Below, piece by piece: positions 23,433-32,378 of a stretch of DNA of 64,000 bases. Location: positions 40,851-104,850 of the forward strand of contig NZ_JAJBTT010000041.1 of the NCBI RefSeq assembly GCF_020860705.1. The letters run 5' to 3'. Within the stretch, counting starts at the first letter, position 1, and each line of letters starts with the position of its first letter. A program made the position numbers and the translations under genes. Origin of the DNA: Akkermansia sp. (lineage in GTDB: Bacteria > Verrucomicrobiota > Verrucomicrobiia > Verrucomicrobiales > Akkermansiaceae). The notes under the pieces were generated by a model. It was not told where the DNA came from, made no database searches, and was given only the letters and a program-made list of their open reading frames with translations.

Positions 23433-25736
23433 TCAATTGATGTGCACCTGGTCTGCCGGAGTATTCTCCAGCTTGCAGTCCTCAATGGTCCATGTGCGTG
23501 GCGGCTGCACCTTGTTATTCTTGATCAGGATGTTGGCGCATCTCCTGAATTGGAAAGGCTTCTGCCCCCAGCCCTTGAAATCCTTATTGTAAATGATCCT
23601 GTTGTTGATGAATTTAAGATTATCCGTGGAAATGGCAAACAGCAGCGGCACATCGAACGTCTTGAACACATTGCTTTCTATCAGGACATTGCGGTGGTAG
23701 TAAGCCTTCTGCTTGTCCAGCTGCTTGACTTCCGGATAAATGGAAATAATGGCATTCGTGAACTGGTAGCGGGAGGTCAGGTTATTGATAAACGTATTCC
23801 TGCGGATCACCACTTCATGGCAGGCGCCGCTCTCATACCAGCCCTGGGCATCCCCCGCCAGCAGAATGGCGGACCCGGAGGAATGGTCAAACAAATTGCC
23901 TTCCACAAGCACCCTTTCAGGAGTCGTGAAAAGGGAACCGCGGGCGCGGTTGTTGCGGACAATGTTGTTGCGGAACACCACGGAAGGATAAAAATCCGCA
24001 TTTTCCACAGCATCCCCGGCTTTCACCTCCGCAGGCAGAGGCTCTTCCAGCGTAATCACCAATTCCGTGGAACTCTTTTTAACGGCGGTTTTCACCGTTC
24101 CCGTGCTGCCCGGTTCCAGAGTGGGGCCATTGATAAAGCGGATTTTTTCACCAGGCAGGAACACTTCAAACCCAACCGCTTGGCCATGCATGTACCTGCA
24201 TTTCAGCGTACGGCTGTCCACCACCTCCGTGATGCCCAGGCAGGTGGAATGGACGTTGATGGCGTCATCCATCATTCCTTCGAACAGGGCCTTCTCCACA
24301 ATAATCTCGCCCCGGGTGTTGGAAAAATGGGTGGCGTCCGCTCCGGCAGTATGCACCCTTCCGGTGCCTTTTCTAATAAACACGCCACCCCCTTTCATGA
24401 GAAAATCCTTAGACCTTTGGACCAGCAGGGCCATGCCGCTGCTTTGATGGATAGCCACATCTTCCAGACGCGTTTTCTGTGCGCGGTACACCACACAGCC
24501 CGGATGGGGGCGGTGGTAGTTCCGGAGCACCAGCGTATCCCCGGGCTTGATTCCCCTGCTCTTGAGATTCCATTCCAGCCGGAGCCGGCTGCCCCCCATG
24601 GGCTGCACCTGTCCGTTCCACCCGATGTCCGCCGTATTGGCAATAATGCGGCCGGTGCCCTTTTCAAAAGCCATGCAGACGCCCATTCCCTCTTCCCAGC
24701 CTTCACCCAGGAAAACGAACCTGCCATTCCTGAGTTCATAAGGATAGGCTTTTTTATCTATTTCCACTTCCGTGAACTTGTCATCCACCCCCACCACACG
24801 CGCTTCCGTACAGATGGACCGCTCATAATCAACAGCCAGGCGGTTGATGGAAACATTTTCGCTGTCCATTACCAGCAGGGGAATCACTCTTCCGTGAAAC
24901 AGGAACAAGGAGCCGTTGCCCTCTACGCGGACATTCCGCAAATCAGTCAGAGGCACGCACACCGGATGAATCAGGGGCTGGTCATGATTGGAGATATTGA
25001 AGCTCATGTTCAAAGCTCCTTCGGGATAAAAATGATAGACACCCCTGGGAATGGTTAAAACGCCCCCGCCCTGCTTCCGCAAGGCGGAAATCGCGGAACG
25101 GAGTGCCGGCCCCTGGTCTTTTTTGACACCGGGGACCATGCTGAATTGAGCGGCATTCACCGTCCCGCCCTTCACGCTCTGCGGCTTTCCTCCCATTTTC
25201 CAGGCCAGATCCACCCAGTCCGCGTGGTCGTAAGAATTGTTTTCCACCCGGTCAGCCATCAGGTAAAGATGCCGTATTTCATTCTCCGCCACCGGGACGG
25301 AAAACCTTTTTGCAGGCATTCCCCTCTTCATGACGCCGGAACTCCACAGGACTTCGGAACCGCTCATCACGCGGAACTCCACGCTACCGTCTCCGTCCGT
25401 ACCGTCATCAATGCCGCATGCCCCCTCCAAGCTCTCCACCCTTGCGCCGTCGCCTCCCGGAATGGGAAGGGGGATCATGGATGTAGCATGGGTCCCAATG
25501 CCCGTAGCGTATTTTTTACCCCCCACACTCAATTCCTTATCCTTGAAAGAACGGTTCAAACGGGTCTCCCCAGTCTCCTGGCGGGCCATCAGCAGGCTGG
25601 CGGCAGGCACCTCCACTGCCACAACATCGCCCCCTCCTGCACCTTCCTGCCCCGGGGACAGCATCGGGAACAATCCCGTAGCGCATGCCGTGGCCATCAA
25701 ACTCCATGAAAACATCCGGTTGAACATAACTTTCAT
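23433..25736 (-). CDS. GH110-family exo-alpha-galactosidase with N-terminal NPCBM domain
   Basis: 767 residues from ATG 25736, chosen because AAAGG lies five bases upstream; the frame extends to ATG 25766. After a signal peptide (SLMATACATGLFPMLSPG), residues of about 30-165 form an NPCBM carbohydrate-binding domain (YATGIGTHATSMI, GIDDGTDGDGSVEFRV, DHADWVDLAW). The rest is a right-handed beta-helix with parallel repeats such as VLVEGNLFDHSSGSAILL and NVLIESNVFKTF. GH110 acidic residues appear in GMMDDAINVHSTC (Asp490, Asp491). The family cleaves alpha-1,3-linked galactose, including blood-group B and linear alpha-Gal epitopes, consistent with mucin use. Secreted or surface-exposed. Confidence 0.87.
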   Translation of the reverse strand: MKVMFNRMFSWSLMATACATGLFPMLSPGQEGAGGGDVVAVEVPAASLLMARQETGETRLNRSFKDKELSVGGKKYATGIGTHATSMIPLPIPGGDGARVESLEGACGIDDGTDGDGSVEFRVMSGSEVLWSSGVMKRGMPAKRFSVPVAENEIRHLYLMADRVENNSYDHADWVDLAWKMGGKPQSVKGGTVNAAQFSMVPGVKKDQGPALRSAISALRKQGGGVLTIPRGVYHFYPEGALNMSFNISNHDQPLIHPVCVPLTDLRNVRVEGNGSLFLFHGRVIPLLVMDSENVSINRLAVDYERSICTEARVVGVDDKFTEVEIDKKAYPYELRNGRFVFLGEGWEEGMGVCMAFEKGTGRIIANTADIGWNGQVQPMGGSRLRLEWNLKSRGIKPGDTLVLRNYHRPHPGCVVYRAQKTRLEDVAIHQSSGMALLVQRSKDFLMKGGGVFIRKGTGRVHTAGADATHFSNTRGEIIVEKALFEGMMDDAINVHSTCLGITEVVDSRTLKCRYMHGQAVGFEVFLPGEKIRFINGPTLEPGSTGTVKTAVKKSSTELVITLEEPLPAEVKAGDAVENADFYPSVVFRNNIVRNNRARGSLFTTPERVLVEGNLFDHSSGSAILLAGDAQGWYESGACHEVVIRRNTFINNLTSRYQFTNAIISIYPEVKQLDKQKAYYHRNVLIESNVFKTFDVPLLFAISTDNLKFINNRIIYNKDFKGWGQKPFQFRRCANILIKNNKVQPPRTWTIEDCKLENTPADQVHIN

Positions 25737-25847
25737 TATACCTTTTTCCCGATTGCCTTCTATCATAAAAAAGCCAATCCGTCCGGAAGCTTATCCTGGA
25801 GGAAAACAGAGATTGCCTTCTCCCCCGAATTCAGGGAAACTGTTTCC

Positions 25848-26315
25848 ATGCAACCTGCTTTCCTTATCCTGCCCGGCATTTTGCTGACGCTTTCCTCCTG
25901 CGGGCGAGGAGGCGCTACGCTTGAAACGGACAACGTACAAGCGGAATGGTTCCCCAAAGGCAGCCATACAACCATTGTCCTGGAAAGTGAAACGGAACCC
26001 GTTCCCGCCCGGAAAATCCGGCTGGAGAAATCCGGAATGACTCTCTCCTATAACTCTTTGCAAGACGACAGAGGAACACTCTCCGTCAATGGAGCGCTAC
26101 CGGAAACGGCCGCGGTGACGTATGAAAGGGGGACGTCTCCCACCGTCCTCCATTTTAAAACCTCTTCCCGTGAAATAATCCTCCATGGAGTACGCCGCCT
26201 GGACGCAGACGGCAAAACGGCTTCCCTGAACGGCTGGAGCTGCCTTGAACAGGGAACAGAATTCCCCCGCACCGGAACTGCCGGGAATATCACCACGGAA
26301 AATCCAGAGCAATGA
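25848..26315 (+). CDS. Small lipoprotein of unknown function
   Basis: 155 residues. A short leader with lipobox TLSSCGRG directs lipid anchoring. The remainder is beta-rich, with many Thr, Arg and Glu and no recognised domain. Its TGA stop shares ATGA with the start of the alpha/beta hydrolase gene, so the two are translationally coupled and probably act together. Divergent from the GH110 gene, with 111 bases between the two starts that must hold both promoters. Confidence 0.75.
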   Translation: MQPAFLILPGILLTLSSCGRGGATLETDNVQAEWFPKGSHTTIVLESETEPVPARKIRLEKSGMTLSYNSLQDDRGTLSVNGALPETAAVTYERGTSPTVLHFKTSSREIILHGVRRLDADGKTASLNGWSCLEQGTEFPRTGTAGNITTENPEQ

Positions 26316-27130
26316 ACCTCAGGCAGATGCTGAAACCGGGAAAATGGAAAATCCTGGCCACGTTCGTGCTGGCCGGAGTGCTGGCCCTGGCGTGCAGCCA
26401 GTGTTCCGTCCGTTCCCTGGTTTATCTGCCTCCCCAGCCCAAGGATAAAACCGTCTACCTGGAAAAACGCGCCGCCTGGGAACCCCACCGGAGGACCTTC
26501 CACCATAACGGGGCCAAACTCAGCGGCTGGCTCATTGAAAAGAAAGGGCAGCCCCTGCTTGTGTACTATGGAGGAAACGCCATGGACATCTCCATGATGC
26601 TTCCCTACCTGGATCGGTTCCCCCACGCCAAGCTCCTCGTCAACTACCGGGGCTACGGACTCAGCACCGGAACTCCTACGGAACGGGACATCATGGGGGA
26701 CTCCCTGGCGATTCTTGATTCCGTGCTGAAGGAAACCGGAAGAACGCCTGATGACGTTATCCTGGTCGGGCAAAGCCTTGGTTCCGGAGTTGCCACCCAG
26801 ATAGCTTCCGTCAGAAACGTGAAAAAACTGGTTCTGGTGGTTCCCTTTGACAGTCTTCTGGAAACCGCACGCGGCCTTTTCCCCTGCCTTCCTGTCAAAC
26901 TCCTGCTGCCGGATCATTTCCGGTCCGACCTGGCGGCTCCCAAAGTGGCGTGCCCTGTCACCATCCTGGCGGCGGGATCGGATGAAGTCATTCCTCCGGA
27001 TCATGCCAAACGGCTCCGGGACTGCTTCTCCACACCGGTTAACTACCAGGAATTCCCCGGAGCCATGCACAATACCATCTGGCTCAGCCCCGGTTTTGAC
27101 CAGGCATTTTCCAAAAGCATCAGCTATTGA
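26312..27130 (+). CDS. Membrane-anchored alpha/beta hydrolase
   Basis: 272 residues of the BAAT/FrsA-like or YfhR-like serine hydrolase group. An N-terminal hydrophobic segment (LATFVLAGVLALACSQC) gives a membrane or lipid anchor. The oxyanion region is YYGGNAMDI, then LVNYRGYGLSTGTP; the nucleophile elbow is GQSLGSG, the acid probably Asp in AAGSDEVIPP, and the histidine in FPGAMHNTIW. The catalytic triad therefore seems complete. The substrate is not predictable; related proteins cleave esters or peptides in the envelope. Its 3' end overlaps that of tsaE by seven bases on the opposite strand. Confidence 0.85.
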   Translation: MNLRQMLKPGKWKILATFVLAGVLALACSQCSVRSLVYLPPQPKDKTVYLEKRAAWEPHRRTFHHNGAKLSGWLIEKKGQPLLVYYGGNAMDISMMLPYLDRFPHAKLLVNYRGYGLSTGTPTERDIMGDSLAILDSVLKETGRTPDDVILVGQSLGSGVATQIASVRNVKKLVLVVPFDSLLETARGLFPCLPVKLLLPDHFRSDLAAPKVACPVTILAAGSDEVIPPDHAKRLRDCFSTPVNYQEFPGAMHNTIWLSPGFDQAFSKSISY

Positions 27131-27585
27131 TCCGATTCATGCGCCGGGGCCAGAGACACCCGGCGCAGGCATTCCCCTTCATGCTCCAGCAGCAGCCAGG
27201 AGGTTTCCTCCGGCAGGGCATCCGGAAACAGGTTGGCCCATTCCACAATGAGCACCGCGTCCCCGTCCAGGTATTCGTCCCAGCCTATGCCGAGAAGTTC
27301 GGATTCATCCTTCAGCCGGTAAAAATCAAAATGGCACGCCCGCAGACGGCCGTCCGCATGTTCGTGCACCAGGGAAAACGTCGGGCTGGCCGCCGCATCG
27401 GAACTCCCCAGCCCTTCCATGACACCCTGCGTCAGGTGCGTCTTTCCGGCGCCCAGTTCCCCCACCACGCCCAATACCTCGCCCGGTATTAAAATTTTAC
27501 CTATTTGCCTGCCCAGCTCCCTCATTTCCTCCGGAGAATGAGTTAAAACCGGGCCATTTTTAAAAATTTTATGCCATTCGCTCAT
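27124..27585 (-). CDS. tsaE: tRNA threonylcarbamoyladenosine biosynthesis ATPase TsaE
   Basis: 153 residues. TsaE works with TsaB and TsaD to make the t6A modification at position 37 of ANN-decoding tRNAs. It has the P-loop VGELGAGKTHLTQGV, the family signature SPTFSLVHEH and the DFYRL and LIVEWANLFPD segments with the catalytic acidic residues. Length is typical. The gene is divergent from rplU, with 88 bases between the starts. Confidence 0.95.
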   Translation of the reverse strand: MSEWHKIFKNGPVLTHSPEEMRELGRQIGKILIPGEVLGVVGELGAGKTHLTQGVMEGLGSSDAAASPTFSLVHEHADGRLRACHFDFYRLKDESELLGIGWDEYLDGDAVLIVEWANLFPDALPEETSWLLLEHEGECLRRVSLAPAHESDQ

Positions 27586-27673
27586 TTTTCTATGAAATTT
27601 TGCTTGTCTAAAAGGAAGTGATATGGTTTATTGCGGCTCCCGCATCTGCGGATGAACCTTAACAGTGATAGCA

Positions 27674-27991
27674 ATGGCATACGCAATTTTCAAAACAGGT
27701 GGCAAGCAGTACCGCGTTCAGGCGGGCGACGTGATCGACGTTGAATGCATCAATACCCTTGAAGAGGGTGCTGAAGCAAGCTTTGATCAGGTGCTTATGG
27801 TGGAAAATGACGGAAACGTGACCCTCGGCACCCCCACGGTGGAGGGAGCTACGGTTTCCGCTAAAGTCGTCAGCCAGTTCCGCGACAAGAAGATCATCGC
27901 TTTCAAGTTCAAGCGCCGCAAGGGCTTCCATAAGAAAAAAGGTTCCCGCCGCGCCCTGACGAAAGTGGAAATCACTGCTATCAACGCCTAA
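27674..27991 (+). CDS. rplU: Large ribosomal subunit protein bL21
   Basis: 105 residues from ATG 27674 (MAYAIFKTGGKQYRV); a GTG at 27665 in frame is not needed. bL21 binds 23S rRNA in the large subunit. The family start (YAIFKTGGKQYRVQAGD) and the C-terminal KFKRRKGFHKKKGSRRALTK are unmistakable. Standard pairing with rpmA 28 bases downstream. Confidence 0.98.
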   Translation: MAYAIFKTGGKQYRVQAGDVIDVECINTLEEGAEASFDQVLMVENDGNVTLGTPTVEGATVSAKVVSQFRDKKIIAFKFKRRKGFHKKKGSRRALTKVEITAINA

Positions 27992-28019
27992 TTTCAACCC
28001 TTAATTTTATCTCAATCTT

Positions 28020-28283
28020 ATGGCTCACAAGAAAGGTCAAGGTTCTGTCAAGAACGGTCGCGACTCCCGCAGCAAGCGCCTCGGCGTTAAAAAATTCGGC
28101 GGGCAGGAAGTGATCGCGGGCAACATCATCATCCGCCAGCGCGGCACCAAGTGGCACCCCGGCAAGGGTGTGGGCATGGGCCGTGACTACACCATCTTCT
28201 CCCTCGTGGACGGCCGCGTGTTCTTTGACCGCGAAGGCCGCCGCGTTAACGTGGCTCCGGAAAGTTCCGACGCCGCCAACTAA
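28020..28283 (+). CDS. rpmA: Large ribosomal subunit protein bL27
   Basis: 87 residues, starting [20 protein letters not shown]. The protein starts directly with the mature-type N terminus, MAHKKG, rather than a cleavable Firmicute-type extension. bL27 sits next to the peptidyl-transferase centre. It follows rplU in the usual order and is followed by a terminator. The C terminus has an extra [16 protein letters not shown] tail. Confidence 0.98.
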   Translation: MAHKKGQGSVKNGRDSRSKRLGVKKFGGQEVIAGNIIIRQRGTKWHPGKGVGMGRDYTIFSLVDGRVFFDREGRRVNVAPESSDAAN

Positions 28284-28288
28284 ATTAC

Positions 28289-28302
28289 AGATAACGTTAT
28301 CT
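28289..28302. repeat. 14-base perfect palindrome
   Basis: AGATAACGTTATCT, immediately after the rpmA stop codon and 9 bases before the terminator stem. It could be a regulator site or simply part of the terminator region; nothing in the sequence decides between them. Confidence 0.45.
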
Positions 28303-28310
28303 CCCTGCAG

Positions 28311-28344
28311 GGGCGGCCATCCACAGGGATGACCGCCCTTTTTT
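28311..28344 (+). terminator. Rho-independent terminator after rplU-rpmA
   Basis: A 12-base stem with one mismatch, GGGCGGCCATCC (28311-28322) and GGATGACCGCCC (28327-28338), a four-base loop and six T directly after. Confidence 0.88.
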
Positions 28345-28375
28345 ATCCTCCTCCGCTACCCGAATAAATAACAGG

Positions 28376-28396
28376 AATTGTTCTTGCAAAACAATT
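28376..28396. promoter_or_regulatory. Inverted repeat before the Fur-family gene, candidate operator
   Basis: AATTGTT (28376-28382), seven bases, then AACAATT (28390-28396): a perfect 7-7-7 inverted repeat 41 bases upstream of the Fur-family start. Fur and PerR boxes are AT-rich inverted repeats of similar size, so self-regulation of the Fur-suf operon is plausible. The exact consensus of this regulator is unknown. Confidence 0.45.
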
Positions 28397-28437
28397 GTCC
28401 CTGTCCCACTATCCACGCAGAACATGAAAAATAAGAT

Positions 28438-28878
28438 ATGAATCCCAAAACAGATTCCAAGCAAGCTACCAGAACCACCTCCACCCTCCCGGTTATTTCC
28501 GGTCTGAGGCTCACCAAGCAAAGGCAGGAAGTATACCAGGTTCTTCTGGAACAGAGAGACCACCCCACTGCCAATGAAGTTTACCAGCGCGTCCGCAAAA
28601 AATTGCCCAGCATCTCTCTGGCTACCGTTTACAACTGCCTGGAAGCGTTGGTGAACCACGGCTTGGTCAATCAGGTCAACTTTGAACGCAGCTCATCCCG
28701 GTTCTGTCCCAATCTCGTTGATCATGGACACTTTCAGGACACCCGGACCGGTTGCATTTACGACATCACCATCAAGGAGGGAGTGGATCTGAAGGAATTC
28801 ATCAACCTGCCCGACAACGTGTGCGTGGAAGAGGCCCAGATTACCCTGAGAGGCTCCATCATCACACCGCAGGGCTAA
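28438..28878 (+). CDS. Fur-family transcriptional regulator heading the suf operon
   Basis: 146 residues. The N-terminal winged helix is typical: RLTKQRQEVYQVLLEQRDHPTANEVYQRV, then ISLATVYNCLEALVNHGLV. The C-terminal metal-sensing part retains DHGHF but is reduced: the CxxC zinc pair is not complete (only one Cys, in RTGCIYDI) and the second CxxC is absent. It ends 15 bases before sufC, so it is almost certainly in the same transcript and probably regulates it in response to iron, Fe-S status or peroxide. The reduced metal site makes the signal uncertain; Fur-like proteins without the usual ligands exist. It may be a SufR-like functional equivalent. Confidence 0.88.
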   Translation: MNPKTDSKQATRTTSTLPVISGLRLTKQRQEVYQVLLEQRDHPTANEVYQRVRKKLPSISLATVYNCLEALVNHGLVNQVNFERSSSRFCPNLVDHGHFQDTRTGCIYDITIKEGVDLKEFINLPDNVCVEEAQITLRGSIITPQG

Positions 28879-28893
28879 TCCCCTTTCATCATC

Positions 28894-29652
28894 ATGAGTC
28901 TGGTCATTAAAAATTTGCACGCCAACGTGCAAGGCACGGAAATACTTAAAGGCATCAATCTTGAAATCCCCAAGGGAGAAGTGCATGCAATCATGGGACC
29001 CAATGGTTCCGGAAAAAGCACCCTCTCCAAAGTTCTCTGCGGCCATCCGGACTATGAAGTGACAAAAGGAGAGGTCTGGCTGGACGGGCAGAACCTGCTG
29101 GACATGAGTATTGACGAGCGCAGCCGCGCAGGTCTTTTCCTGGCCTTCCAGTATCCTATGGAAGTTCCCGGCGTTTCCAACGCCAACTTCCTGCGTGCGG
29201 CCATGCAGGCCCGCATGCCCCAAGGAGAAGAACTGGATGCGGTCACCTTTTACAAGACGCTGTATGCAAAAATGGATCAGCTCGGCATGTCCCGCAAGTT
29301 CACCTCCCGTGCGGTCAATGAAGGTTTCTCCGGCGGAGAGAAAAAGCGCAATGAAGTACTGCAAATGCTTCTTCTGGATCCCCTTTACGCCATTCTGGAT
29401 GAAACGGATTCAGGCCTGGACATCGACGCCCTCCGAATCGTTTCAGAAGGGGTCAATTCCATGCGCTCCCCTTTCCGTAGCTTCCTGGTGATCACCCACT
29501 ACAAGCGCCTGCTTGACTACATCAAGCCGGATGTGGTCCATGTGCTGGCGGACGGACAGATCGTCCGGACGGGCGGCGGAGAACTGGTGGATGAACTGGA
29601 AAGCAGGGGATACGAATTCCTGAAGGAGGTGGAAGGAGCGGCAAAGGCATAA
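28894..29652 (+). CDS. sufC: Fe-S cluster assembly ATPase SufC
   Basis: 252 residues. SufC is the ABC-type ATPase of the SufBCD scaffold that builds Fe-S clusters in the cytoplasm. Motifs are the Walker [15 protein letters not shown], the Q-loop [12 protein letters not shown], the signature [15 protein letters not shown] and the Walker [16 protein letters not shown], followed by the H-loop VITHYKRLL. The gene is between the Fur-family gene and sufB, with spacings of 15 and 24 bases. Neither SufS nor SufE is next to it; the sulfur donor is elsewhere, possibly the desulfurase at 13.2 kb. Confidence 0.97.
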   Translation: MSLVIKNLHANVQGTEILKGINLEIPKGEVHAIMGPNGSGKSTLSKVLCGHPDYEVTKGEVWLDGQNLLDMSIDERSRAGLFLAFQYPMEVPGVSNANFLRAAMQARMPQGEELDAVTFYKTLYAKMDQLGMSRKFTSRAVNEGFSGGEKKRNEVLQMLLLDPLYAILDETDSGLDIDALRIVSEGVNSMRSPFRSFLVITHYKRLLDYIKPDVVHVLADGQIVRTGGGELVDELESRGYEFLKEVEGAAKA

Positions 29653-29676
29653 CGCCGCCCATCCGGCAGTCATATC

Positions 29677-31113
29677 ATGAGCGATACACCTGACATGTCA
29701 GAGGCAGGGAACACACAGAACCTGTTTGACTTCGACCGGAGCAAGGGAAACTTTTCCTTCCCGGAACGCCATAAATTCGATGCCGGCTACGGCCTGACGG
29801 AGGCCACTATTGACTACATCTGCGATGTCAAGGACGACCCGGACTGGGTACGACAGTTCCGCAGGAATGCCCTTGCCGTCTTTGAGAGCAAGCCCATGCC
29901 CACTCATTGGGCATCTCCGGACATTGAAAAAATAGACTTCTCCCAGATTCGCTACTATCTTTCCGACGGAGAACGGCCCAAGCGAAGCTGGGACGACGTT
30001 CCGGAGGACGTCAAGCGTACCTTTGAACGCCTGGGTGTTCCGGAACAGGAACGCCAGTTCCTGGCAGGGGTGGAAGCCCAGTATGACTCCGAGTCCGCCT
30101 ACTCCAACATGAAGGAGGAACTCCGCAGCCAGGGTGTCATCTTCGTCAACTCCACCGAAGGCCTGAAGCATCATGAAGACGTCTTCCGCCCCTGGTTCGG
30201 AAAGGTTATCCCCACGGGAGACAACAAATTCTCCGCTCTGAACAGCGCCGTATTTTCCGGCGGTTCCTTCATTTACGTTCCCAAGGGCGTCAAGCTCAAG
30301 CACCCGCTTCAGGCGTACTTCCGCATCAACTCGGAAAACTTCGGGCAGTTTGAACGTACCCTCATCATCGCGGATGAAGGAGCTGAACTCATGTACATGG
30401 AAGGATGTACGGCTCCTCAGTTTGAAACGTCCACCCTCCACTCCGCCGTAGTGGAACTGGTGGCCCTCAAGGGCGCAAAAATCCAGTACGTCACCGTGCA
30501 GAACTGGTCCTCCAACGTCTTCAACATGGTCACCAAACGCGGTCTCGCCATGGAAGACGCGGAAATCCGCTGGATAGACTGCAACATAGGCTCCGGCCTT
30601 ACCATGAAGTACCCGGCCGTGGTGCTCAAGGGAAAGCGCGCCAGGGGGGAAGTCATCTCCATTGCCCTGGCAAACACGGGCCAGCATCAGGATACGGGAG
30701 CCAAAATGATTCATGCGGCGGACGACACCACGTCCAACATCGTCTCCAAATCCATCAGCATCGGTGAAGGGCGCGCCAGCTACCGGGGCCAGGTGGTCAT
30801 GGGCAAAGGCCTCAAAGGCTGCAAAAATAATACGGAATGTGACGCCCTTCTTCTGGCGGCCAACAGCCGCACGGACACCTACCCCGCCATCACGGTGAAA
30901 GGGGACAAAAACACGGTGCAACATGAAGCGTCCGTCTCCCAGGTTTCTGAAGAAATGCTCTTTTACATGCAGCAGCGGGGCATCCCGAAGGCGGCAGCCA
31001 TGTCTCTGGCCGTCAATGGATTCATTAATGACCTCGTTCAGGAATTCCCCATGGAATACTCCGTGGAGCTGCGCAGGCTCATTGACCTGGAAATGGAAGA
31101 CAGCATCGGATAA
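29677..31113 (+). CDS. sufB: Fe-S cluster assembly scaffold SufB
   Basis: 478 residues, the usual length. SufB is the scaffold on which the nascent cluster forms with SufC and SufD. The protein begins with a Verrucomicrobia-type acidic N terminus, then [21 protein letters not shown], the [15 protein letters not shown] and [20 protein letters not shown] regions, and the beta-helix core ending in [20 protein letters not shown] and the conserved [20 protein letters not shown]. The core includes GCTAPQF near the middle. Its stop codon overlaps the strong ribosome site of sufD. Confidence 0.97.
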   Translation: MSDTPDMSEAGNTQNLFDFDRSKGNFSFPERHKFDAGYGLTEATIDYICDVKDDPDWVRQFRRNALAVFESKPMPTHWASPDIEKIDFSQIRYYLSDGERPKRSWDDVPEDVKRTFERLGVPEQERQFLAGVEAQYDSESAYSNMKEELRSQGVIFVNSTEGLKHHEDVFRPWFGKVIPTGDNKFSALNSAVFSGGSFIYVPKGVKLKHPLQAYFRINSENFGQFERTLIIADEGAELMYMEGCTAPQFETSTLHSAVVELVALKGAKIQYVTVQNWSSNVFNMVTKRGLAMEDAEIRWIDCNIGSGLTMKYPAVVLKGKRARGEVISIALANTGQHQDTGAKMIHAADDTTSNIVSKSISIGEGRASYRGQVVMGKGLKGCKNNTECDALLLAANSRTDTYPAITVKGDKNTVQHEASVSQVSEEMLFYMQQRGIPKAAAMSLAVNGFINDLVQEFPMEYSVELRRLIDLEMEDSIG

Positions 31114-31119
31114 GGAGGG
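31112..31119 (+). promoter_or_regulatory. Strong Shine-Dalgarno site of sufD, overlapping the sufB stop
   Basis: AAGGAGGG starts inside the sufB TAA. Six bases separate the GGAGG core from ATG 31125 but only three from ATG 31122, so the second Met codon is the better start. Strong sites like this are uncommon in the window. Confidence 0.75.
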
Positions 31120-31124
31120 AAATG

Positions 31125-32378
31125 ATGAACTACTCGCTCAACGAAGAACAATTCCCCACAGGCTTCCTCCCCGCATGGTTTGAAGCCAGGCGCCGCCACG
31201 CCTTGGAACAGGCGGACCAGCTTCCGGAACCCTCCCGCCGCATGGAATCCTGGCGTTTTGGAGCTCCCGGCAACGAATCTCTGGAAGACGTTGAGACAGC
31301 CTCTCCTGTTTCCCCGGAAACCCTGGCTGCCTCCATCAGGGAGCACGCCTCCCTGCCGGACACCATCCGCATCGTTTATGCCAACGGACTTCCCGTCTCC
31401 ATCCCGGAAGACCTGCCGGAAGGCCTCACCGTAATGGATCTGGAAGACTTTGTGTTGCAAAATCCGGACGCCGCCCGGAAACATCTGGAAATAACGCCGG
31501 AAACACTCGGATCTGAAAAACTGGCCGCCCTGAACACGGCTCTCCAGCACAATGGCGTGGTCATCATGGCGGATAGAGAAATCTCCCGCCCGCTGGAAAT
31601 CCTCCACTTCGTCTCCGGGGACAAGGTGGCCGTCTTCCCCTCCACGGTGGTCATTGCAGAAACCGGAGGCCGTCTGCGCATTCTGGAACGCCACATCAGC
31701 GCAGACCATGGCCACCAATTCTGCGGAGCCATGCAGGAGCATCATCTTTCCTCGGCCTCTTCCGTCAAATATGCCCTGGTTCAGGAACTCAACAGCCGTT
31801 CCCGGGCCGTGGAACTCTGCCACATCATGGCGGACGATGCCGCAGAAATGGAGCACCTCGTCAGCCATCCCGGTGCCGCGTGGGCCAGGCAGGAGACGGT
31901 CTGCATCCTGAACGGAGACAGCGCCAGCGTACGCCTGCTTTCCGCCAATCACCTGAAGGAAAACGAAAAACTGGACCAGAGAACCTACCAGAAGCACGTC
32001 TACCGCGGAGCCTCCAGCAACCTGCTTTACGCCAATGTGCTTGATGATGAATCCAGCAGCATTTTCAGCGGCATGATCCTGGTAGCGGAAGGCGCACATG
32101 ACACTAGTGCCTACCAAAGCAACCGCAATCTGATCCTCAGCCCCCGGGCAGAAGCCAACTCCATTCCCGGCCTGGAAATTCTGGCAGACAGGGTACAGTG
32201 CTCGCACGGATCCGCCACTTCCTCCATCTCTCCGGAAGAAATCTTCTACCTGCTTTCACGCGGCATTCCGGAACAGACGGCGCGCAAAATGATTGCCCAA
32301 GGCTTCCTGAAACATGCTCTGGAGCAATTCAGTGATGAACCCCTGCGCACTGCTGTGGAAGAAATCATCCTCTCCTGA
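31125..32378 (+). CDS. sufD: Fe-S cluster assembly protein SufD
   Basis: 417 residues from ATG 31125 (418 from ATG 31122). The N-terminal part is variable (FPTGFLPAWFEARRRHALEQ, then RRMESWRFGAPG); the C-terminal beta-helix is typical of SufD, with QKHVYRGASSNLLYANVLDDESSSIFSGMI, QSNRNLILSPRAEANSIPGLEIL and the HGSATSSISPEEIFYLLSRGI segment. The conserved histidine of CSHGS is present. SufD pairs with SufB in the scaffold. Last gene of the Fur-suf transcript; the stretch downstream is non-coding. Confidence 0.95.
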   Translation: MNYSLNEEQFPTGFLPAWFEARRRHALEQADQLPEPSRRMESWRFGAPGNESLEDVETASPVSPETLAASIREHASLPDTIRIVYANGLPVSIPEDLPEGLTVMDLEDFVLQNPDAARKHLEITPETLGSEKLAALNTALQHNGVVIMADREISRPLEILHFVSGDKVAVFPSTVVIAETGGRLRILERHISADHGHQFCGAMQEHHLSSASSVKYALVQELNSRSRAVELCHIMADDAAEMEHLVSHPGAAWARQETVCILNGDSASVRLLSANHLKENEKLDQRTYQKHVYRGASSNLLYANVLDDESSSIFSGMILVAEGAHDTSAYQSNRNLILSPRAEANSIPGLEILADRVQCSHGSATSSISPEEIFYLLSRGIPEQTARKMIAQGFLKHALEQFSDEPLRTAVEEIILS

